The notes: generated by a model from the letters alone, not told the origin. A DNA stretch of 64,000 bases from DASREM01 sp035652095 (GCA_035652095.1 DASREM010000028.1:186001-250000); one strand, 5' to 3'; counted from the stretch's first letter, positions 18,023 to 27,281 are shown. Numbers and translations are program-made.

Positions 18023-18625
18023 TTGCTTCTCCTTTTGATTCCGGTCTGACTCAGTAAATTCCCCAACGTTCTCGAGTGGCATGGTTGAGGGTATGGCGAG
18101 CACGGTTTTCCTACCATCCGGTGCACTCTGTATCCACTTGTAGGAGTTGCTGTACCGAAAAATACAAAAAATATTTGCAAACAAATGGACTCGATAAAGA
18201 GCATTAAGCGGCGAAATACGTCATTGCATGGTTGAATTTCGTCAGTCTTGGGGGAAATGAGAAGTTCTACAGCGATCTCTGTAGGCGCCGCTGGAAAGGG
18301 CCGTATCCTGCGATCTTCTTGCCTAACGAGCCGCCTAACGCGCGCCGTACGCAAACCGGTGCGATATTTCGAGATCGCGCGACAAGATGGCCCGTTTCGC
18401 TACAGAAATTCGCTTTTCGATCTACAGCCGGATAGGGATTGTTGACCTCCCTCCAGCGCCCTAGTGTTAGTTCATGTTTCAAGCGCGCGAGAACCCTGTT
18501 TGGTTCATTTCGATTTTTGTAAGACAAATTTCTTCAGAGCCCAATGACTCTGGCCCGGCTTGAGCACATTCAGTTGTTTTCTTTTGCCGTATTCCAACAA
18601 TCAGAACTAAATTCCGGAGGCTGAC
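18023..18625. other. Intergenic region between the ECF sigma gene and the DUF892 gene
   Basis: About 600 bp between divergent genes. The AT-rich stretch at ~18155-18190 may be the sigma-gene promoter. A short inverted repeat CTACAG/CTGTAG lies at 18266-18283. I see no gene. Confidence 0.5.
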
Positions 18626-19213
18626 ATGAAAATTGCTTCGTTACGCGACCTGTATGTCGACCAACTGCGAGACTTGTATGACGGCGAAAACCAGATCATC
18701 AAGGCTCTTCCAAAAATGATCGAATCCGCCGAGTCCGAGGAGCTGCGCAGCGCTCTTGAGGAGCACCTCGAAGTCACACGCCAGCAGGCTCAGCGCCTGG
18801 AAACTATTTTTCAAGGCCTGGGCGAAAACGCCAAAGGTGAAAAATGCAAGGGGATGGAAGGTGTTCTCAAAGAAGGCAGCGACCTGGTGAAAGAGGACAT
18901 GCCGGAAGCCGTGAAAGATGCTGCCATCATTGCGTCCGCACAAAGGGTCGAGCACTACGAGATCGCCGGGTACGGCACGGTCCGCACCTATGCGGAATTG
19001 CTGGGGGAAGACGAGGCGGTGAATCTCCTGCAGGAAATCTTGGACGAGGAAAAAGAGGCCGATGAGAAGCTCAGCGGCTTGGCAGAAGAAATCAACGTCG
19101 AAGCCGAAGAAGGTGAAACGGAGGGCGAGACTGAGGAAGTAGGAAGTGAAGACACTGAAAAGCCACGCCGCGCTACCAGATCCACGCCCAAGAAAGGGAA
19201 GCGGGTCGCTTAG
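18626..19213 (+). CDS. DUF892 ferritin-like stress protein (YciE/YciF family)
   Basis: 195 aa; ATG preceded by GGAGG. Residues 1-160 form the helical ferritin-like fold of the YciE/YciF family: LRDLYVDQLRDLYDGENQ at the start, EHLEVTRQQAQRLE, and AQRVEHYEIAGYGTVRTYA, with the Glu/His positions for a di-metal site. The last ~35 residues are a very acidic run then a basic tail, both low-complexity. Family members are linked to osmotic and general stress. The hairpin directly downstream marks the transcript end. Confidence 0.85.
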   Translation: MKIASLRDLYVDQLRDLYDGENQIIKALPKMIESAESEELRSALEEHLEVTRQQAQRLETIFQGLGENAKGEKCKGMEGVLKEGSDLVKEDMPEAVKDAAIIASAQRVEHYEIAGYGTVRTYAELLGEDEAVNLLQEILDEEKEADEKLSGLAEEINVEAEEGETEGETEEVGSEDTEKPRRATRSTPKKGKRVA

Positions 19214-19226
19214 TATTTCAAACTGA

Positions 19227-19260
19227 AATGGCGGAGAGAAACTCCTCTCCGCCATTGTTT
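19227..19260. terminator. Bidirectional intrinsic terminator
   Basis: A perfect 12-bp stem (19227-19238 with 19245-19256), 6-nt loop, then GTTTATT. It lies between the convergent DUF892 and response-regulator genes and could serve both. Confidence 0.75.
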
Positions 19261-19292
19261 ATTCTGAAATTATGTCCCGGAGATGGAATTAC

Positions 19293-19964
19293 CTACTCCA
19301 GCCCTGCTTGGACAACGTGGACGATGTTGTTGCGAACGGCATAAAGAACCAGATCGCTCACCGAATGCAGCTGCAATTTGCGCATGATATTGGAACGGTG
19401 AGTTTCGGCCGTCTTCACGCTCAGGCCAAGAGCAACCGCAACCTCTTTGGTGCTCTTGCCCTCGGCGAGCAATTGCACGATTTCGCGCTCGCGGGGCGTT
19501 AAGCGATTCCTTCCTACCTGCGCCGGGGTCGGGGCGGCTCCGCCCTTCAGGTAGCCCTCCAATACCATGGCCGCAACCTTGGAGGTGAAATAGGTCTTGT
19601 CGCGGCGTAGAGCTTCCACGGCTGCGACCAAGTCACGCGCTGCGTCCGATTTCAGCAGGAAGCCGCGCGCCCCTGCGTTGAGGACCTCGCGAACCACCTG
19701 GTCCGAGTCATGCAGCGTAAGGATCAGAACCCGGGCCTGTGGGTTGGTCTTCAGGATCTGGCGTGTGGCTTCCAGGCCGTTCAGGCTGGGCATCCCGATG
19801 TCCAGGATGACAACGTCGGGTTTCAACTGCTGCGCTTTATCCACGGCTTCTCGGCCGTCGGCCGCTTCGCCGCACACTTCCCAATCGGGTTGCGCTTGCA
19901 GCAAGGCACAAAGACCCTTCCTTACAACCTCGTGATCGTCTGCAATGAAGATTCTGAATGCCAA
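19293..19964 (-). CDS. NarL/FixJ-type response regulator
   Basis: 223 aa. A receiver domain (FRIFIADDHEVVRKGL, phospho-acceptor Asp in VVILDIGMPSLNG near residue 54, Lys in FLLKSDA) is joined to a LuxR-type HTH (LTPREREIVQLLAEGKSTKEVA). It should bind DNA when phosphorylated. No histidine kinase is adjacent, so it is an orphan here. Its target is unknown. Confidence 0.9.
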   Translation of the reverse strand: MAFRIFIADDHEVVRKGLCALLQAQPDWEVCGEAADGREAVDKAQQLKPDVVILDIGMPSLNGLEATRQILKTNPQARVLILTLHDSDQVVREVLNAGARGFLLKSDAARDLVAAVEALRRDKTYFTSKVAAMVLEGYLKGGAAPTPAQVGRNRLTPREREIVQLLAEGKSTKEVAVALGLSVKTAETHRSNIMRKLQLHSVSDLVLYAVRNNIVHVVQAGLE

Positions 19965-20212
19965 GACTCACCTCCGTGAACCGACGTTCCTCGCGATCCG
20001 GTTAAACGCCTTCGTCCGGCTTTTCTGGAATTGAGCAAAGGAGCTGCCAAACTCGACACTAGAAATAAAGCCCCAACCCGCATTCACTAAAATGCAGCGA
20101 ATGTAATTCTTACCGGATTTTCCCCATCCCCGCTCAGAGAACACTCTACTTCTCTGCTTCAGATGCTTTATCAGGCAACCGCGTCGCTTATCGCCTTAAA
20201 AACTGGGTGTGC

Positions 20213-20515
20213 CTAGCAATGATCGCGCGGCTGCACCTTTGCGGGACTCGAAGCGGCTGGTTTCCTATGTTCCTTTTGCGAAATCGGTATCAGCCTCAAA
20301 CCCTGTTTCGGATCCAGCTCCAGATTCATTTTAGCGGCACAATTGTCGCACAGCCAAAAATGAGTGATTGTTCGCTCCGGCTTTTCGTCAAAAGGCTCCG
20401 ACTTCTCGTCACTCGCGGCGACCGATATCGCTACGATTTCGAATTGAAAGAGTCTTCCTTGGCAATACGATCTTCGCGGGTTCTGGCACTTTGGGTTGGC
20501 GCAGCGAACGAACAT
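20213..20515 (-). CDS. Small two-CxxC (zinc-ribbon-like) protein
   Basis: About 100 aa from the ATG at 20515 (MFVRCANPKCQ), preceded by GAGAGGC; the frame is open to 20623 but that part reads as filler. It carries CANPKC, a Cys in SYCQG and CDNC in THFWLCDNCAAKMNL, consistent with one zinc site, followed by LELDPKQGLRLIPI. No catalytic motif. The region reads like a nucleic-acid or protein-binding ribbon. Function unknown. Confidence 0.6.
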   Translation of the reverse strand: MFVRCANPKCQNPRRSYCQGRLFQFEIVAISVAASDEKSEPFDEKPERTITHFWLCDNCAAKMNLELDPKQGLRLIPISQKEHRKPAASSPAKVQPRDHC

Positions 20516-20678
20516 GGTGCCTCTCTCAGCAGGGCCGATCCCGCCACAATATGCAAAATTGTGCGATTCCAGAAGCTGGCGTAAGGTACCGCCCCAGCCC
20601 TGAGAATCCAATACAGTATTCACTGTAGTGGCGGAAGGAAACTAAAGCTCATCTCAGGTGCGAAGTGCTGGAGCGCGT

Positions 20679-21344
20679 ATGTCCCCCAGAAAGAACCCCG
20701 TCTTACCCGTGTCGCTCCCCGTCCCGCCGACGAAAATCAATTTGAAGGAGGTGAGGAAGGCTGCTGCTTGCTGTAAGGCTTGTGACTTGTGGAAGCTTGG
20801 GACGCAGACCGTGTTCGGCGACGGCAATCCCCACGCTAAGATTATGTTCGTTGGCGAACAACCGGGAGACCGTGAGGACCTCCAGGGACAGCCCTTTGTA
20901 GGTCCAGCCGGACAGCTCTTAGATAGGGCCTTGCAAGAGGTAGGCCTCGATCGTAAATCGGTGTATCTCACCAACGCGGTCAAGCATTTCAAGTGGGTAC
21001 CCGACTCGCGCGGGAAAAGGAGGATCCACAAAAAACCCCGCTATTCGGAGATCCAGGCTTGCCGTCCGTGGCTGGATGCTGAAGTGGCCCTGATTCGTCC
21101 ACAGGTGTTGGTCTGCCTGGGTGCAACGGCAGCTCAAGCGCTTCTCGGGAAAACCTTCAGCGTTACCCGCCAGCGAGCGCAATGGATCACCTCTCAATTG
21201 GCGCCGAACGTCATGGCCACTGTCCACCCGTCCTCCATTCTGCGGGCCAAAGATTCTGAGTCTCGACGGGCGCAGTTCGAAATGTTCGTCAGAGACCTTC
21301 GTCGTGTTGTCATGGTGTTGGACTCCTCCAAAAAAGCCGCCTAG
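20679..21344 (+). CDS. udgX: UdgX-type uracil-DNA glycosylase
   Basis: 221 aa from the ATG at 20679 (GGAG 8 bp upstream); the GTG at 20658 is less likely. Motif 1 is GEQPGDREDLQGQPFVGPAG (59-78), as in Fe-S uracil-DNA glycosylases of families 4/5. The KRRIH loop at 113-117 distinguishes UdgX, whose loop His forms a covalent bond with DNA at the excised uracil site. The second motif is VHPSSILR (182-189). Cysteines near the N-terminus (CCKAC) and at ~128 and ~146 can hold the 4Fe-4S cluster. It repairs deaminated cytosine. It appears monocistronic. Confidence 0.9.
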   Translation: MSPRKNPVLPVSLPVPPTKINLKEVRKAAACCKACDLWKLGTQTVFGDGNPHAKIMFVGEQPGDREDLQGQPFVGPAGQLLDRALQEVGLDRKSVYLTNAVKHFKWVPDSRGKRRIHKKPRYSEIQACRPWLDAEVALIRPQVLVCLGATAAQALLGKTFSVTRQRAQWITSQLAPNVMATVHPSSILRAKDSESRRAQFEMFVRDLRRVVMVLDSSKKAA

Positions 21345-21355
21345 GAAGGCGGTTT
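21331..21355 (+). terminator. Intrinsic terminator of udgX
   Basis: CCGCCT/AGGCGG stem with a 4-nt loop, A-run before and TTT after; it overlaps the udgX stop codon. Confidence 0.55.
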
Positions 21356-21573
21356 GCGCGGGCTGGAAGGGTAGTGAGCAGTCAGCGCCGATCCTCTGAG
21401 ATTGGCCTCAGCGGCTCCGCATTTTGCATCCCTTACATGAATGTCTCTGCGAGGCTACAGGACAACCTCGATTTGCACACCCGGCACCCGGGTGTAATTA
21501 AGAAGTGAATCCTCCTTGTGACCCGACGATGGGCGCCGCGCTGAAAACAGTGTGGCGCCCATCGGTTTTTTTT
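21356..21573 (+). ncRNA. Candidate small RNA between udgX and the SDR gene
   Basis: About 218 bp with no credible ORF, after the udgX terminator. It contains a perfect 8-bp hairpin with a 3-nt loop (21477-21495) and ends in a very strong intrinsic terminator (21527-21573). Two consecutive terminators on one strand suggest a separate short transcript. The alternative is one long udgX 3' tail with a backup terminator. Confidence 0.35.
21527..21573 (+). terminator. Strong intrinsic terminator
   Basis: A perfect 11-bp stem CGATGGGCGCC (21527-21537) pairs with 21554-21564, with a 16-nt loop, then G and eight T. The GTG at 21552 lies inside it and so is not a real start for the SDR gene. Confidence 0.8.
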
Positions 21574-21638
21574 GCCCCCTGTCCAGCTCTGCAATTTTGT
21601 CCAACCTCGAGTACAGAGCGACCCATCTATCGAAACGC

Positions 21639-22670
21639 ATGGGGCCTACTTTGGCGGATCGTGGAAAGTCCCGGGGTTTAATCGTAGCCGTTGCTGCTTC
21701 GGCGGCCTTACTAAGCTTGGTGAGGCGGAAGCGGCGTTATTCTCTTGCCGGCAAAAATGTCGTGATCACGGGCGGATCGCGGGGTCTGGGCTTGGTACTG
21801 GCCAGAGAATGCCTTGAGCGCGGAGCCAGCGTAGCCATCCTGGCCCGCGACAAGTTCGAATTGAGCCGCGCTCACAATGATTTGACCCGGAACCACTACC
21901 GGGTGTTTGCAATCCCGTGCGATGTTACTGATCAGGCCCAGGTCTTGCAGGCATTTTCCGACATTGCCGAGAGGCTTGGTCCGGTTCATGTGCTCATCAA
22001 CAACGCCGGCCTGATCCAGGTGGGCCCCATGGACTCGATGACCGTGGACGACTATCGCGTGTCCCTGGGCGTGCATTTCTGGGGACCTCTCTACGCTTGC
22101 CTGCCAGCCCTGCCCGGAATGCGCAAGCGGCGGGAGGGGCGCATTGTAAACATCTCCTCAATTGGTGGGAAAATCAGCGTTCCCCATCTCCTGCCTTATT
22201 CGGTGGGAAAGTTTGCCCTGGCGGGACTTTCCAAAGGCCTTCGTGCTGAACTCTCGAACGATGGAGTATTCGTCACCAGCGTCTTTCCCGGGTTGATGCG
22301 GACTGGAAGCTCTCGTAATGCAGATTTTAAAGGTCAACATCGCGCAGAGCATACCTGGTTCAGCGTTAGCGCGTCGCTGCCGGGACTCACCGTGAGCGCG
22401 GAACGAGCGGCTAGAAACATCCTGGACGCCTGCGAGCAGGGGCGCGCCGAATTAATCATCTCCCTGGCGGCGAAGGTCGCTGCCCGGTTCGATCATCTCT
22501 TTCCTGAACTCTCGTCCGGCGTAATGGCAGTAGCGGCACGTCTTCTTCCCGGGCCAACCGGAAATGGGAAGAAGAAATTCAAAGGCAAAGAGAGCTCAAG
22601 TCGAACCTCAAACTCGTGGGTAACCCTGCTTAGCCGGCGTGCCGCACTCAAGAACAACGAAGCTGCTTGA
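21639..22670 (+). CDS. Short-chain dehydrogenase/reductase
   Basis: 343 aa from the ATG at 21639. The Rossmann motif TGGSRGLGLVLA (near residue 45), NNAG and catalytic YSVGK are present, preceded by a catalytic Ser in IVNISSIGG. An N-terminal hydrophobic stretch (GLIVAVAASAALLSLV) before the dehydrogenase domain suggests membrane attachment. It uses NAD(P)H to reduce or oxidise an unknown alcohol or ketone. It is followed by SRPBCC and zinc alcohol dehydrogenase genes on the same strand with short gaps (~20 bp), probably one operon. Confidence 0.85.
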   Translation: MGPTLADRGKSRGLIVAVAASAALLSLVRRKRRYSLAGKNVVITGGSRGLGLVLARECLERGASVAILARDKFELSRAHNDLTRNHYRVFAIPCDVTDQAQVLQAFSDIAERLGPVHVLINNAGLIQVGPMDSMTVDDYRVSLGVHFWGPLYACLPALPGMRKRREGRIVNISSIGGKISVPHLLPYSVGKFALAGLSKGLRAELSNDGVFVTSVFPGLMRTGSSRNADFKGQHRAEHTWFSVSASLPGLTVSAERAARNILDACEQGRAELIISLAAKVAARFDHLFPELSSGVMAVAARLLPGPTGNGKKKFKGKESSSRTSNSWVTLLSRRAALKNNEAA

Positions 22671-22690
22671 ATTCCTTTTGAGAACGAGCC

Positions 22691-23437
22691 ATGACAATCA
22701 AAACTTCTAGTAACAACGACAGACACCAATTCGGAAAAAAGTCCTCGCGCATCAGAACCGCTTCCTCCTTGGCAGCCGGTGCAGCCTTGGCGGCGGTGGC
22801 CAAATCACGTCGCGGATGGTCCCGCTGGGCCTTCGTTTTGGGCAGTGGTTACCTCGTGTACCGCGGCGTAACTGCGCGGCAGCGGCCTGAAACCGGGGCG
22901 GTTCGCGTTGCTTTCACCATCGAGAAATCTCCCGAGGAGGTTTTCCGTTTCCTCTCCGAGCCCAGCAACTGGCGACAGGCGTTGCCGGAGTTCACGATCG
23001 ATTCCACCGCCGACGTAATCCGAATCAAGCTGCAAACACCTGCCGCAATCCTCGAGTCCGACGCCGAAATTACAGATCGTGCGGAAGGAAGTTTCATCGC
23101 CTGGCGCTCGCTGCCGGGAGCCCTCGAGCACCGGGGTGTAGTCCGCCTTCGGCCAGCTGCCGGAAATCGTGGCACGGAGTTGTCAGTTGCCATGGAGTAC
23201 GCGATGCCCGCTGGCGCGATCGCCCGCGGCCTGGCGTCCTTGAGCGGGCATGACCCCGAACAACTGGTTCGCGAAACTCTGCGGCGTATCAAGCAATTGT
23301 TGGAGGCCGGCGAGATCCCAACCACTGCGGGCCAACCTTCCGGACATCGCGGCGCAAAAGGCACAGCATTGCGTTTCGTATTCCGCGAACAGCCCGGCGA
23401 AATTCCGGGAGAACCGGCGCGCTTGGCCGGCGACTAA
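22691..23437 (+). CDS. SRPBCC (START-like) ligand-binding protein
   Basis: 248 aa. The N-terminal ~70 residues have a weak hydrophobic stretch; residues ~73-210 fit the SRPBCC fold (VRVAFTIEKSPEEVFRFLSEPSNW, ESDAEITDRAEGSFIAWRS, GAIARGLASLSGHDPEQ). The fold makes a hydrophobic pocket for lipids, sterols or polyketides. It is 20 bp after the SDR gene and 21 bp before the alcohol dehydrogenase gene, suggesting it carries or protects their substrate. Specific ligand unknown. Confidence 0.75.
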   Translation: MTIKTSSNNDRHQFGKKSSRIRTASSLAAGAALAAVAKSRRGWSRWAFVLGSGYLVYRGVTARQRPETGAVRVAFTIEKSPEEVFRFLSEPSNWRQALPEFTIDSTADVIRIKLQTPAAILESDAEITDRAEGSFIAWRSLPGALEHRGVVRLRPAAGNRGTELSVAMEYAMPAGAIARGLASLSGHDPEQLVRETLRRIKQLLEAGEIPTTAGQPSGHRGAKGTALRFVFREQPGEIPGEPARLAGD

Positions 23438-23458
23438 CCAAAATTTGACGGAGGCTTT

Positions 23459-24649
23459 GTGAAGGCATTGTGTTGGCAAGGCAAGGAAAACGTGCGGGTC
23501 GAAACCGTTGATGACCCCAAAATTCTCAATCCCCACGATGCGGTAATCCGCATCACCCGGACCGCGATCTGCGGCTCAGACCTCCATCTTTACAACGGCT
23601 TTATTCCTACCCTCGAACCGGGAGACATTCTGGGCCATGAGTTCATGGGCGAAGTAGTCGAGACTGGCCGCGAGGTCAGCAGAGTAAAGCCCGGCGATCG
23701 AGTTGTGGTTCCGTTCACGATCGCTTGCGGCCAATGTCATTTCTGCAAAAATCAACTCTGGTCGCTTTGCGACAACACCAACCCCAATGCCTGGCTCGCG
23801 GAAAAGTTTTTTGGATTCAGCCCATCCGGACTTTTCGGCTACTCGCACATGACGGGCGGATATGCGGGCGGGCAAGCGCAATATGCCCGTGTGCCCTTCG
23901 TAGACGTGGGCGCCCTGAAAGTTCCCGACGGTATCCCTGACGAACAAGTGTTGTTTCTTTCCGACATCTTTCCTACCGGCTACATGGGCGCCGAGAACTG
24001 CAATATCAAGCCGGGTGATGTTGTCGCCATCTGGGGATGCGGCCCAGTCGGCCAGTTTGCGATCCGTAGCGCGTACATGCTGGGAGCGGAAAAGGTCATC
24101 GCCATCGACCGCTTTCCCGAGCGTTTGAAACTGGCTCGCGCAGCCAAAGCCGATATCATCAACTATGACGAGGTGGATGACGTCATAGACGAATTGAAGT
24201 GGATGACCGGCGGCCGCGGTCCCGATGCCTGCATTGATGCGGTCGGCATGGAAGCCCATGGGCACGGAATTCCCGCCATGTATGACTCCACCAAGCAGGC
24301 TTTGAAAATTTCCTTCGACCGCCCGCTTGTCCTTCGCCAGGCGATTCAGGCGTGCCGTAAGGGTGGAGTGGTTTCAATCCCCGGAGTCTATGGAGGTTTC
24401 GTCGACAAGATCCCATTCGGCGCCGCAATGAATAAAGGGCTCACCATGCGCATGGGACAGACACATATGATGCGCTATATGCAACCTCTGCTGGACCGTG
24501 TGCAAAAGGGCGACATCGATCCGTCGTTCGTCATCACGCATCGTCTCAGTCTTGAAGAGGCCCCGCTGGGATACAAGATGTTTCGTGATAAGGAACAGGC
24601 GTGTATCAAGGTCGTGCTCGATCCATGGAAAGAACCGCTGGCTGCGTGA
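23459..24649 (+). CDS. Zinc-dependent alcohol dehydrogenase (formaldehyde-dehydrogenase-like)
   Basis: 396 aa; GTG start at 23459 with GGAG upstream. Zinc-ADH features: catalytic ligands in ICGSDLHLYNG and GHEFMGEVVE, structural-zinc region CGQCHFCKNQLWSLC, and a cofactor-binding motif IWGCGPVGQFA. The length and insertions match the glutathione-dependent / FdhA-like branch, but substrate cannot be read from sequence. It ends the SDR-SRPBCC-ADH set; a hairpin terminator follows. Confidence 0.85.
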   Translation: MKALCWQGKENVRVETVDDPKILNPHDAVIRITRTAICGSDLHLYNGFIPTLEPGDILGHEFMGEVVETGREVSRVKPGDRVVVPFTIACGQCHFCKNQLWSLCDNTNPNAWLAEKFFGFSPSGLFGYSHMTGGYAGGQAQYARVPFVDVGALKVPDGIPDEQVLFLSDIFPTGYMGAENCNIKPGDVVAIWGCGPVGQFAIRSAYMLGAEKVIAIDRFPERLKLARAAKADIINYDEVDDVIDELKWMTGGRGPDACIDAVGMEAHGHGIPAMYDSTKQALKISFDRPLVLRQAIQACRKGGVVSIPGVYGGFVDKIPFGAAMNKGLTMRMGQTHMMRYMQPLLDRVQKGDIDPSFVITHRLSLEEAPLGYKMFRDKEQACIKVVLDPWKEPLAA

Positions 24650-24663
24650 TTCGTCAACCATCA

Positions 24664-24695
24664 TGTGCGCGGCTCCTTAGCCGCGCATTTGTTTG
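24664..24695 (+). terminator. Intrinsic terminator after the alcohol dehydrogenase
   Basis: TGCGCGGCT (24666-24674) pairs perfectly with 24679-24687 over a 4-nt loop, followed by TTTGTTTG. Confidence 0.7.
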
Positions 24696-24830
24696 TCCAA
24701 ATCGAATACCCCAGCCCCGCGAATCATTCACGTGGGCTGTTCCTGGCAGGAGCTAGGCCATCTACAGGGGAACTCGGACAACTCACCTCACTGTGCCGCC
24801 ATCCCACTCTGCTCTCTTTGGGGTCAACCT

Positions 24831-26327
24831 ATGTCTCACAAGACCTTATTCTGTTTTCTAGGGTTCATCTTCTCGCTCCCGGCGAGCGTGTGGGCGCAGG
24901 CGAACTCCGGGCGCGCCGCCGGACTCACTTCGCTCAATCATATTGTCATTCTCGCCCAGGAAAATCGCTCGCTCGATCACTACTTCGGCGCCTTGCGCCA
25001 GTACTGGCGCAATAACGGGTACCCCGACCGCTCCTTTGATGGACTGCCGCAGTTCAACCCCACCTCGGGCCTGCCGCCCCTGTTCCATGCCGCGCCTACG
25101 AACCCCGGATGTGATCCGGCATTCCCGCCGCCGGCCGACTGCACGTTCGACAGCAATAGCCCCAAGATCGTGTCATTCCACCTGATCACGCAATGCACCG
25201 AGAACACCAGTCCCTCATGGAACGAGAGCCATGAGTTCTGGGATCTCAACGACGTCACTGGCCTGACGCGCGCGAAACTCAACGGTTACGTCTGGACCGC
25301 GGGACACGACGGCCGCGCCAACGGCTACTATGATTCCGACGGCATTCGTGCCATGGGCTACTACACCGATGCCGATCTGAACTACTACTACTTCATGGCC
25401 AGCAACTTCTCCATCTCGGACAAATGGTTCAGTCCGGCCATGACGCGCACCCATCCCAACCGCGAATACCTGGTCGCCGGCACCTCGCAGGGTTATGCGT
25501 ATCCCGTGGGCGCCAACAGCAAGGACCAGCAGTTGCTCACCGCGACCACCATCTTCCAGGAATTGCAGAACGCCGGCATTAGTTGGAAGATTTATGTGAA
25601 CACGCAGGGCAGCCCGTGTAGCGGCCCGCCATGGGACCCCGCATGCCTGCTTACACTCAGTTACATCCAGAATTTCCAGTGGGGGCAGACCATTCCCACG
25701 GCCTATCCGAACAACATCGCCGACATCTCCCAGTACTTCACCGATGTGCAGAACGGAACCCTGCCCTCCGTGGCGCTGATCGAACCAGCCACCGACGCCG
25801 GACTCGACGAGCATCCTTCCCCGGCCGATGATCAGCCCAGCCGAATCCAACTCGGCGCCCAGTACGTATCGAGCCTCATCAATGCTCTCATGACCAGCGT
25901 TTCATGGAAGGACTCCGCTTTCATTCTTACTTATGACGAAGGCGGAGGACTCTACGACCACAATTCTCCCCAGCCAACGGCCAGTCCGGACGGGATTAAG
26001 CCCGTGGACCTGTTCACCAGTCCCCCGGATATCTGCGTCAACTCGACCGGGCCGACCTGCGATTTCGTCTACACGGGCTATCGCGTGCCGTTGATCGTGA
26101 TCTCGCCCTTCAGCAAGAAGCATTATGTGTCACACACCGTCGCCGATTACACCGCGATACTGAAGCTGATCGAGACTCGATTTACGGTCGCCAGCCTTAC
26201 TGCCCGTGACGCCAGGCAAATGGACATGACAGAGTTTTTCAATTTCACCAATCCGCCCTGGAAAACTCCGCCGACCCCGCCGGCACAAGTCACCAGCGCA
26301 GCCTGTTATCTGAATATGCTGCCATGA
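24831..26327 (+). CDS. Secreted phosphoesterase (phospholipase C / acid phosphatase family)
   Basis: 498 aa from the ATG at 24831, which opens into a Sec signal (LFCFLGFIFSLPASVWAQA); the longer frame to 24693 has no signal. Family motifs: VILAQENRSLDHYFG (~45), PAMTRTHPNREYLVAGTS (~205), LTYDEGGGLYDH (~366) and YRVPLIVISPFS (~415). In this family a metal and a Ser/Thr nucleophile cleave phosphate esters of phospholipids or other substrates. Export fits phosphate scavenging. The C-terminus has PPTPPAQ and a final Cys. Substrate is inferred only. Confidence 0.85.
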   Translation: MSHKTLFCFLGFIFSLPASVWAQANSGRAAGLTSLNHIVILAQENRSLDHYFGALRQYWRNNGYPDRSFDGLPQFNPTSGLPPLFHAAPTNPGCDPAFPPPADCTFDSNSPKIVSFHLITQCTENTSPSWNESHEFWDLNDVTGLTRAKLNGYVWTAGHDGRANGYYDSDGIRAMGYYTDADLNYYYFMASNFSISDKWFSPAMTRTHPNREYLVAGTSQGYAYPVGANSKDQQLLTATTIFQELQNAGISWKIYVNTQGSPCSGPPWDPACLLTLSYIQNFQWGQTIPTAYPNNIADISQYFTDVQNGTLPSVALIEPATDAGLDEHPSPADDQPSRIQLGAQYVSSLINALMTSVSWKDSAFILTYDEGGGLYDHNSPQPTASPDGIKPVDLFTSPPDICVNSTGPTCDFVYTGYRVPLIVISPFSKKHYVSHTVADYTAILKLIETRFTVASLTARDARQMDMTEFFNFTNPPWKTPPTPPAQVTSAACYLNMLP

Positions 26328-26459
26328 GGACCTTGGGCGACAACTACCTGATCGTGCCGAGCCACTCTTACGCACCTAGATGTCCGGAGAATACCTACGG
26401 GCTCGCGTGAATCCTTCGCTTGCTACCCCGCGCGGCGGATTCCAATTATCATCTTCCTG

Positions 26460-27281
26460 ATGCCGAAAACCGCGCTGATGTGTCCTCCCACCTTCTTCGA
26501 TGTCCGCGAGGTCAAGAACCCCTACATGCGTATGCCCATTGACCGCATGCGAGCCGAGCAGCAGTGGGACAACTTGCGTCAAGCCCTGGTCCGCGCCGGG
26601 GTTAACGTGGAAGTTATCGCGCCCGTGAAGGACCTCGAAGACATGGTCTTTGCCGCAAACCAGGTATTTGTGGGCCACAGCGACAAGATCGGTAAGTTCA
26701 TCGTACCCAGTGAAATGCGCCACCTGATCCGGCAAAAGGAAGTCCCGTTTTATGTCGAGTGGTTTGAAAAACGCGGTTACAAGATCATTGCGCTCGATTT
26801 GAAGGGCGAGTGTCTCGAAGGCCACGGCGACCTGCTCTGGCACCCGGACCGCTCCAGGATCTGGGCGGGATACGGCTTTCGCTCCACTCGCGGCGCCATT
26901 GATAAATTCTCCGCTGCCATGCGGGAGCTGGATTTCCCAGTGATTCCGCTCCAGCTTGTGGATGAGCATTGCTATCACCTCGATACCTGCTTTTGCCCGC
27001 TGAACAACGATGCGGTACTGATCTACCCCGGGGCGTATGCAGCCGAGGCGCTGGCTGCCATCCACCAGGGTTGGACAAGAGTGCACGAGATCACCCGCGA
27101 CGAAGCGCTGCAGTTTATCGGCAATGGGATTGCGGCAAATGGAAACTACATCACTCCCCGGCTGACGGAAAACTTGAGGAGCATCCTGTCGAAAGAGAAC
27201 CTCACGCCTGTGCTGGTGGACACGTCAGAGTTCGAGAAATCCGGCGGCAGCGTATTCTGCATGAAAACGTTTATCGAATAG
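26460..27281 (+). CDS. Amidinohydrolase/amidinotransferase-family enzyme (DDAH-like)
   Basis: 273 aa. The pentein fold of the arginine-modifying superfamily is indicated by MVFAANQVFVG, EGHGDLLW, the catalytic His in EHCYHLDTCFCPL (~175) and the catalytic Cys in GGSVFCMK (~268). Members hydrolyse or transfer guanidino groups (dimethylarginine, arginine) through a Cys-bound intermediate. The ATG directly follows an intergenic gap. Substrate, dimethylarginine or another guanidine, is uncertain. Confidence 0.85.
   Translation: MPKTALMCPPTFFDVREVKNPYMRMPIDRMRAEQQWDNLRQALVRAGVNVEVIAPVKDLEDMVFAANQVFVGHSDKIGKFIVPSEMRHLIRQKEVPFYVEWFEKRGYKIIALDLKGECLEGHGDLLWHPDRSRIWAGYGFRSTRGAIDKFSAAMRELDFPVIPLQLVDEHCYHLDTCFCPLNNDAVLIYPGAYAAEALAAIHQGWTRVHEITRDEALQFIGNGIAANGNYITPRLTENLRSILSKENLTPVLVDTSEFEKSGGSVFCMKTFIE

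Noticed and set aside
21552..21638. GTG at 21552 as SDR start
   Set aside because: It lies inside the strong terminator; the ATG at 21639 is better.
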